Assembly (NCBI GenBank): GCA_958496175.1
Contig: OY292277.1
Span: 51,409,050-51,473,049 of the forward strand
Direction of reading: 5' to 3'
From: Sisyra terminalis
Taxonomy: Eukaryota; Arthropoda; Insecta; Neuroptera; Sisyridae
Length of the DNA stretch: 64,000 nucleotides
In this document: one piece after another, positions 56,425 through 64,000 of the stretch
Layout: each line of letters begins with the position of its first letter
How positions within the stretch are numbered: the stretch's first letter is position 1
Translations under genes and position numbers: made by a program
Notes under the pieces: model-generated
The model's input: only the letters and a program-made list of their open reading frames with translations
Told to the model about the DNA's origin: nothing
Database searches by the model: none

Positions 56425-57660
56425 AAGTTTTAAATAATAATAAAAATGGTAAAGAAGTCATAAGTATAACATATAAGTGGAAAAAAAATCATTTTAAGAT
56501 AATAATGCTTAAGATAGGTAGGTAAAAAAGCTTTCGGGCAAAAGAAGAGAAATAATATTTTTCGTTTGTATATGAGGTCTAATGAATAATTAAAGATCTA
56601 AATAATCGGATCTTTGATACTTATATTTGAAGTAGGTACCAATTTTTTGAATAAACTTAAAAAAAATAATAAAAAATAATTAGTTTAGTTAAATAAAACA
56701 ATTATTTTACTAAATTTTACAGATCTGATCAGAAAAAATTTAATAGTTAAACAGTTAATTTCAAAAAACGTTTCATTGAACTCTTTCGAAAGAAGTCCAA
56801 AATAAAATAGAACTATTTTAATTTCATTTTAAAATTTTCATAACTTAATCTAACCATGACATTTGAAAGTAATGAAAAATACGCCAGATTAAATTTCCAT
56901 CTGAAATTTAAAAAAAAATAGTTAATATTATTGATAAATCACATTTATTGTTTTCTTCAATTGCTTGAGAAGGTGCAACAATAAATAAGTGTTGAACTTT
57001 CTGGAAAAGAAAAATAAAATTATTTAGTAATACTTTCAAGAAAGTAATTTAGTTTGGATTTAGAATAGTGAAAAAAAAATAGAAAAAATAAACGAATATA
57101 ATAAAATTTTCAGAGATAGGATAGATACACTGATTAATTAGACAGATAATGTGAGAAGAAATAACGATGATTAAAACAGTAAAAAATTATAAAAACTATC
57201 TAAAATATTTAAACAAAACAACGAATAAGTAAATCTATAATTAAATTTGAAATAGATAGAAAATAAGACAAACATATAAAAAAAATAAAGATAAAGAAAT
57301 AAAAATAATATATAAAACAAATAATATATAAGTTAGTAGGGACCATCGCGGGATGAAATCCCCAACAGGTGACTAATGATTCTGACTAAAGTTAGCTTCT
57401 ACATATTAGCCAAACTAGAAAGCCAATTCGGCAATAAGTTAAAGACTTTTAAAAAAATATTTATTGGTTACAATGTTTTGAAACAGAACTATTTTTTTAT
57501 TAGTCAACTCGAAAGTTTATGAAAAAAATTTAATAGACACCAGGAATTAAAGACTTTATTGTTGATCTTTCATAAATGAAAATACAATAAACAATAACAA
57601 ATAATCTTATCTTTGACGAACAACTTAATAGACAGAAATTGTTACAAATCAAAGAAATTT
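56425..57660 (+). repeat. Segmental duplication field, direct copy 2
   Basis: About 2.06 kb from copy 1 and colinear with it: AAAGTTTTAAATAATAATAA, GTAAAAAAGCTTTCGGGCAA, CTAACCATGACATTTGAAAG, GGGACCATCGCGGGATGAAA, AGCCAATTCGGCAATAAGTT. Confidence 0.8.
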
Positions 57661-57799
57661 AAAATATACAAAGGTTAGAACTTATATGCTAAAGCTAAAA
57701 TAAAAAAAAAATTAAAAAACCTGTAATAAATCAGAATTAATATCAATAAATAATAAGAACAGAAACATAAATTCAATAGAATCTGAAAGAAAAACTTTT

Positions 57800-58870
57800 A
57801 TAAAAACGAAGCAGCGTTATATAATATACAAATTTAATATAAAAAAAAGTTAGGAAAAAATTGAATTTTTGTATAGAAGAAATCTTTCATTACCTGTATC
57901 CAATCAATCAAATTCAAGGACACTTAATCAAAGATAACACAACACTTAATATTAAGTACTATTCACAACATTTAAACTAAATAATTATTTTCTTAAGAAA
58001 ATTTTTAACTAAATTCAATTGCAAACAATAAGTCAAATAATAATTATTGCAGATGTAACAAGTGAAAATGTTTATTTCAACGCGATAGTCAATTTTTTCT
58101 CTAATCACTTCATACAGTACTGAATGAAATTGGCTTGGCTTCATTAGAGAAAACCAATAACAATTTTCCATCTTTCTCATGCATTAAGGTTTCCAATACA
58201 CGGTCTCTTTAGTTCTCTCAATGCGGATCTTATTATTTTAAAGTAAAAAAAAACATGTTCATTTTTACGCTGAAAATACTTTTAATTATTTTGATTGAAA
58301 ACTTATCGATTTCTCGAAAACCTATAATAAATCCGTATTAATATCATTAAATAAAACAGTATAAGTATAAAAAAATTATGCAAAAGTATCAGAAAAAAAA
58401 ATTAAAAAGAATAAGGTATTGCTAAAAAAACATAGAAATTTGAAACTGAAGGAAAAATTAGCATCTAGTTTAATAGGAATCTTACAATACCTGTATCCAA
58501 TCAATCCAATTTAAGTTCACTTAACTAAAGATAGCACAACACTTTAAATCAAATAATATTCACAACATTAAACTTATTTATAACTATTTTGTAATCAAAA
58601 ATTTTAACATGATTCAATGGCAAACAATAATTCAAATAATATTTTTTGTAGATATAACAAATGAAATTGTTTATTGAACCGCGATCGTCATTTTTTTCTC
58701 TAATCGTTCCATGCAGTACTGAATTGAATTGGCTTGCCTTCATTAGGGAAAAACCATAACAATTTTCCATCTTTCTTACGCGTTAAGGTTTTCAATATAC
58801 GATCTCTTTAGTTTCAATGTTGAGGATCTTATTATTTTAATGTTAAAAACACAATGTTACTTTTTTTAAA
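57800..58870 (-). repeat. Tandem duplication, about 594-bp unit, two copies
   Basis: CCTGTATCCAATCAATC at about 57893 and 58488 marks the period. Each copy contains a minus-strand frame of related sequence: 58180-57977 (67 codons) and 58770-58549 (73 codons), both with MENCY.FSLMK.SQF and IREK.D.R. Similarity of the frames follows from the DNA duplication and does not prove coding. Both copies have a possible donor (GATACAG followed by GTA). Confidence 0.75.
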
Positions 58871-59479
58871 AAAACCCTTTTAAAATAAATTGATTGAATT
58901 TCTCGTTATTCAAAGATCAAAGTTTAATGATAATTTAAAGACTATGAAATCTATAATTTTATGAAAAAAAAATAGAATTTATTACTGACTTTACCAAAAG
59001 TTTATCAGAATTGCATACGGTTCGCTAGCAGAAAGTTAATGAAAAAGAAGGAATCTTAAATTCAAAACATCTATAGTTTAGTATAAGGATAATTTTTAAT
59101 TAATTTGGCTAGGTAAGCTTATCTCTTTAAAGCTCTAACTAAGAATTATTAGGACTAAAAAAATGATACAATATTTGAAGATATTCTGAAATTTAAAATT
59201 AAATCAATTTTCACTAAACTAGATATCAAACTAAAATTAAACTAGGATGATCGAAAAAAAACTTTACTTGAATTTTACCTTATCATACCTTGATACTGTG
59301 AAATATCGGCATAATAAAAATAAAATAGAAAAACCAGGCTATATGCTGAAAAAAATTATCATACTAAACTAATCTGAATCCCTGGACATCAATGCTTTCT
59401 TCTACTTAAAATTCCAAATTATTCTTTTCTATTTATGATTATTCTTTTCTTTTAATAGTTATTAGTAATTCTCAGATCC
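58871..59479. other. No gene seen
   Basis: AT-rich DNA between the tandem and the inverted copies. Confidence 0.45.
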
Positions 59480-60130
59480 TATTTCATATAATTTTTTGTA
59501 ATTATTATTTGTTGATATTAATATTGATTTATTACAGGTTTTTTATTTCAGTTTAAGCATATAAGTTCTAACTTAAGTATATTTTAAATATCTTTGATTA
59601 TTAATAATTTTTGCCTATTAAGTTGTTCCTACTTAAAATATAAGTATCAAAGATCTGATTATTTGGATTATTTGATTATTTTATTATCAATTAGACCTCA
59701 TATGCCAGTGAAGAATACTATTTCTCTCCTTTTGCTCAGAAGCTTTTCAACCAGCTTATTTTATGTATCATATTATTATGTTAATAATGAAACCTTAAAA
59801 AATTTCCAGTTATTTGTTATACTTATGACTTCTTTATCATTTTTATTTTTATTTACAACTTTTATTGACAATTTATTTTATTTGTGATTTTAACCATTCT
59901 AAACCTACTTTACTTTTAGTGATAATAACCTAATATTTTTTCATGTTTTTTTTTTAATTTTTTCCAGAATTTGATGAATTTTATTCATGGAAAAATGGTT
60001 TAGAGAAATTTTTAAACTAAAAGCTTTTTCTGATTTTAGATTCGATGGTTTATTTTCGCCAATGCTTCATGTGGAAGGTGTTTAAAGTACTTACAAGGAG
60101 ATCTTCTTTGGTTACTTATTTTTGACATTA
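59480..60130 (-). repeat. Inverted partial copy of the segmental duplication
   Basis: Read on the minus strand this matches two separate parts of the field to the left: 59490-59590 corresponds to about 57655-57780 (TAGAACTTATATGC, CCTGTAATAAATC), and 59620-60130 to about 56170-56640 (CAAGTAACC..AAGA, CATCTTCCACATGAAG, GAGGTCTAAT). The 97-codon plus frame at 59594 lies inside this copy and is not accepted. Confidence 0.75.
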
Positions 60131-63100
60131 TTTATGATAGTTAAATAAGCTAAAGTTATTCTAATTTTCCGAAACTAGAACTTTCTTCAAGCAAAAATAT
60201 ATCGCTTTACCACGAAAAAGAGGTCAAACATCAATTCTAGGTTCTAATTAAGCTGTTAGTTTTGATGTCGCTAAGCAGACCACAGTAACTTAAAACCAAT
60301 CATTGTTTAAGGTTCTAAACTGTTAATTTTGTACTGTAATATTTAATTAACAATTTTAGATCTATCGCTATATGTTGATAAAGAATAAATATTATGAAGC
60401 AGCTCACTGAATCTCTGAAGATTGAATTTTAATTACAACCTGCACTTATTATATATTGGAAGATGCATGAATTATCATTTAATTAGCTTCTGGACTTTAA
60501 AGCGGTTCCAAAACTATAAGTTTCAAAAAATCTAAGAACTATTGAAACAAAATTAGTCTGAAAGACTTCAAAGCTATAGCATTCAAACCTTCTACTTGGA
60601 ATTGCGTTCTAGTTTTCATGACAGCTTTAATTGCACAGCTTTTGCAGTGAATCGACTAGAGATGCTTCCAAAATTAGAGAATTTAGCTCTAGTTTTAATT
60701 ATTTTGTTATTTTTTTCAATATTACAATAAAGTTTTCCCAACAATCTTCTTTTAAATGAATTCATATATCGTAACGATAGACCAATTTTTCAAACCATCC
60801 TCGAAAAACTATTTTAGTGTCTCCTCAATCCACTTATTAATGGTTCAAATCAGACATCCAGTAAAGATTTATTCAAATCAAGGAACCTATTTAAATCTCA
60901 TGGTTTAAAATGGTAAATGGTAAATGCGTAAATGGAAATTTATCTTTATAAATGAAATTGTTCGGTCTGATGTAGTAAATAAGAATCAAACTATGCGATC
61001 GCAAAAATCTTTTCGTCCTGTGTGCAAAAGGACAACCACAATATCGTTTCAAAGTTCCAAAAAGGACTATTTTCAAGTGTAAAAAAAGGATATAAGGGAT
61101 GGTTTTTTTCGCTCCAAATCAATTGAATATTGTTAATTGAAACATCTTTAATAAAACCATATAAAAATATAATGCATATAGTGACTGAATCCTTGGGAAA
61201 TTAAAACGGAAAGTTAAGGATGTGAAATTGCATACAGCAAATTCGCTCTGAAATCGGTCATTTTTTAGAGGGTGCGATTCCCTTATAAGGACTATTTTTG
61301 ACAACGGCTTATTAAACAAGGCCCTTATGTGAGTACAACTGTGAAAAATTTTCAACTGTCAATATAATGGCTGCTAACTGGCAATACCTCATTACTATGA
61401 TCGTGTAGTGGTTTTTAGATTTTTAGAATTTTCTCAAAACTTAATTGATAAATGTATACCTAGAAAATTAGTTTTTAAAGATACAGAAAATGATGCTGCG
61501 AGTTGCTAAGGTGCTATGGGTTTTTAAATGTTAAAAAGATCTGCATTGGAACAAAAAAGTGATTTCAATAAGTCAAGATATTCGAAATGGCCGAGATAAA
61601 CAGCAATAAAAAAATATCGTAGTTATATGGCAGCACAATAAATACGAGTACGACGCCGGAAAATATATGCATATCGGCCAGTACAGTGAACTTAATTTCC
61701 TCTGCAATATCCTACCGAGAATAAAAACTTTTTTAAACATTTTCCTTGAACGAAAATAATAAACAAACTGCAAATAACACTGCAGAAAAATTATCATATT
61801 TGGCAATCTGAGACGCTCGAGAGATAACAAATATATAGTCACTGTAGCGTCTATATATCCGCACAAATGCATACAATAATTGTATGCAGTTCTTAGAGAG
61901 AAAAAAATATAAATTATTGTTCCCTCGATGACAACTTGCATTAGACTTGCTGCACCAACTTGAATATTTGTTGAGGAAATTTTTTAATAGGGAGCTTTTT
62001 TATTGTTTTTCCTCTCCTCCGCGCTGGATGGTTTTATTGTGTAAGTGCTTATAATTATGGATGTGGAAGGCAATGAAGTTATCTGCTATATTTGCTGTAC
62101 GTGCTTGTATATTTGATATCAATAAATTGAGCAGTCGTTTGAATGCCGTTCTTTGTCGTTTGACTGGAAAACGTTTCAGTATTGTGTATTATTAAATTTT
62201 CCACACCATCCCTTAAATTGTTATTGTCACAAAGACGTTCGCGCTTCGTTCGACCAAGCTTTTCTCTGTGTTTCAACAAATTTCTTCGGCATATAGAGAA
62301 TAATGGTGCAAACTTTATATATAGAGGGTTATTGAAAGATTCACAACTTTCTGGTAATAAATTAAAAGAAAAAATTGTTTCCGAAAGGATTTTCGTTGAA
62401 TTTTTTATCTATATTTTCCAAATCGGTTTGGTGTTTTTGATGATTTCTTCAATAAGTTCCTGTTAAGAAAATAAATGTAAAAATATGCCCTGAAGATGAA
62501 AAAAGTGCAAAGTTTTGGTGTACCTAACATCTTGAATGGCTTCAAAATCCACAAATTAAATGGATTACTATTTGGTTGTTAAAAATTAAGGAGACGACTA
62601 TTTTTTAACAACCTGTATATAAACTAAGTATAGATTTGTTGGTACGAGTACAGTTCAATGTGGAATGGAAGGAAAAGCGTGTTTGTCATGCAAAATAAAA
62701 CAGTCGGTCTTCTTTGTTCAACTTGCCGAGATTAAAATTGTATCGTTTTCTGCATTTCTTATCTATTCGTGTCCCATCTTAAATTACAACGACAAAGTGA
62801 CAATTTTTGCTGCAAACTCAAAACTTCAACACTTACACAACAGTAACAAACTCCTTTGACAATCGGCACGAAATGGAAAAATAAAATTTCCACCCATTAA
62901 AATGATTTGCACATCGGGAAAAAAGCCTTATTAAAATTGCAAGCAGTGAAAAACATAAAAATTATGTCATGTTTTTTTCTTCACATTTCAACACTTATTC
63001 TTGTAAGAAGAAAATATTTTTTATCAAAAAAAAAAAATAAATTGCAAGGCTGTCTGGATTATGTGTCGCGTATGAGGAGTTAAATCATCAATCACAAAAG

Positions 63101-63262
63101 AATATTTTTCTCTTTGGCGCCCATGCTGCGCGGACCAAATAAATGGAAAAACGGCTCGCTTTCCACTAAAACATCCCAGCGACAGAGATATGAATTTTCT
63201 GTAGGATTGTGACATTGTTAGAGGGGTTGTTCGTCCAGTGGCGGGACAAAAAATTTACACCA
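60131..63262. other. No gene seen
   Basis: About 3.1 kb with several frames of 60-122 codons on both strands (for example 61573-61941 minus, 62182-62466 plus), none with a recognisable domain, signal peptide or splice structure. A TATA-like GTATATAAAC lies at about 62616 with a short frame after it, but without further support. Confidence 0.4.
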
Positions 63263-63797
63263 CCATGGCCGAGTGCAGATTTTAATTTTTTGTTTGCAAC
63301 TTTAAATAAAAACCAAAATAGACGGGCGAAATAAAGTTAAGTTCAATTGTTGCCTAGCTTATTGTATTGGAATATATCTACACTAAAAAACAGCAAAGCA
63401 ATTAGTACTTCCTATAGAATTTGAACTATAAGGCTTTTACTTTAACCACTGAAATATCTCATAAAAGTTTGAAGATATTTGAAAAATAATGTAAGAACTT
63501 CTGAATGTTTGAATTAGAATAATGAGACCTCCATGGCCGAATGCAGATTTTAATTTTTGGTTTGTAATTTGAAATATAAACCAAATTAGACGGTCGAAGT
63601 ATAATAAAGTTTAATTGTTGTCAAGCTTATAGTTTTGGAACATATCTACACTAAAAAACAGCGAAACAATTAGTGGTTTCTATAGAATTTGAACTATAAA
63701 TCTTTTATTTTAACCACTGAAGTATCTCATAAAAATTTGAAGATATTTGAAAAATAATTTAGCAATTTTAAATTGTTTGAATTAGAATAATGAGATC
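63263..63797 (+). repeat. Tandem repeat, two units of about 269 bp
   Basis: CATGGCCGA at 63263 and 63532 starts each unit. Both contain TGCAGATTTTAATTTTT, ATATCTACACTAAAAAACAG, TAGAATTTGAACTATAA and TTTGAATTAGAATAATGAGA at the end. Divergence is moderate. Non-coding. Confidence 0.88.
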
Positions 63798-64000
63798 CCG
63801 AATAAATTTTAAAAATTAAGCAAGGATTTGGATCTCAAACTCTCGAATTATGATAAAAGGTAATTTCTTGACTATCACCATTTAAATTGAACGATTTTTT
63901 GTCGCACAAAATGCACGATAGTGACTTGTAAAAGTTAGAACATACTTTTAACCAACTTGCACCAACAAATGCCTATCAATAGGCGGAATTCATCTCACTA

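Noticed and set aside
61573..61941. 122-codon minus-strand frame with many aromatic residues
   Set aside because: Looks membrane-like, but composition is that of AT-rich antisense DNA and no domain or conserved motif is visible.

Overview
The window looks like AT-rich insect nuclear DNA. It has introns of 55-61 bp, TATA/Inr-type promoters, AATAAA signals, and remnants of mariner, hAT, pogo/Tigger-like and Jockey-like transposons. The order cannot be fixed from sequence alone. A dipteran with secretory-gland genes is a plausible guess, not a demonstration. No tRNA, rRNA, CRISPR or bacterial-type operon was seen.

Layout. 1-13 kb is transposon and repeat debris: a mariner relic, a LINE relic, foldback elements, one foldback nested in a Tigger-like MITE, a 277-bp tandem repeat and an alternating repeat at 11.4-13.0 kb. 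13.8-17.2 kb holds a short type II membrane protein (-) and a complete single-exon GT11 alpha-1,2-fucosyltransferase-like gene (+) with a proline-rich repeat stalk. 17.6-21 kb is again transposons. 22.8-31.6 kb is the most striking object: a two-exon gene for a secreted Ser/Thr mucin of 2,874 residues, built from 32-residue and 89-residue (His-cluster) tandem repeats with higher-order duplications. 32.8-38.1 kb carries three small secreted-protein genes. 38.3-45.0 kb is an eight-exon fatty acyl-CoA reductase (FAR) gene on the minus strand, whose large introns are filled with foldback elements and whose catalytic YxxxK pair is replaced. 46-54 kb is repeats plus a further small secreted-protein gene (52.7-53.0 kb, -). 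54.4-60.1 kb is a degenerate segmental duplication field with direct and inverted copies. The rest is featureless except for a two-unit tandem repeat at 63.3-63.8 kb.

Common theme. Five genes (the mucin and four small secreted proteins of 59-155 aa) share one design: a first coding exon of 36-54 nt encoding most of the signal peptide, a phase-0 intron of 55-61 bp, then a single exon with the mature protein. Four of them have an evident TATA box. Apart from the signal peptide the products are unrelated to one another and I recognise no family. Together with a Golgi fucosyltransferase and a reductase-like protein in the same window, this suggests a secretory-gland locus (saliva, silk, glue or accessory gland). 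That role is inference.

A second theme is a zoo of long, near-perfect palindromic (foldback) elements, mostly flanked by TA, in at least six sequence groups (called A to F here). Three groups share internal words and look like one superfamily.
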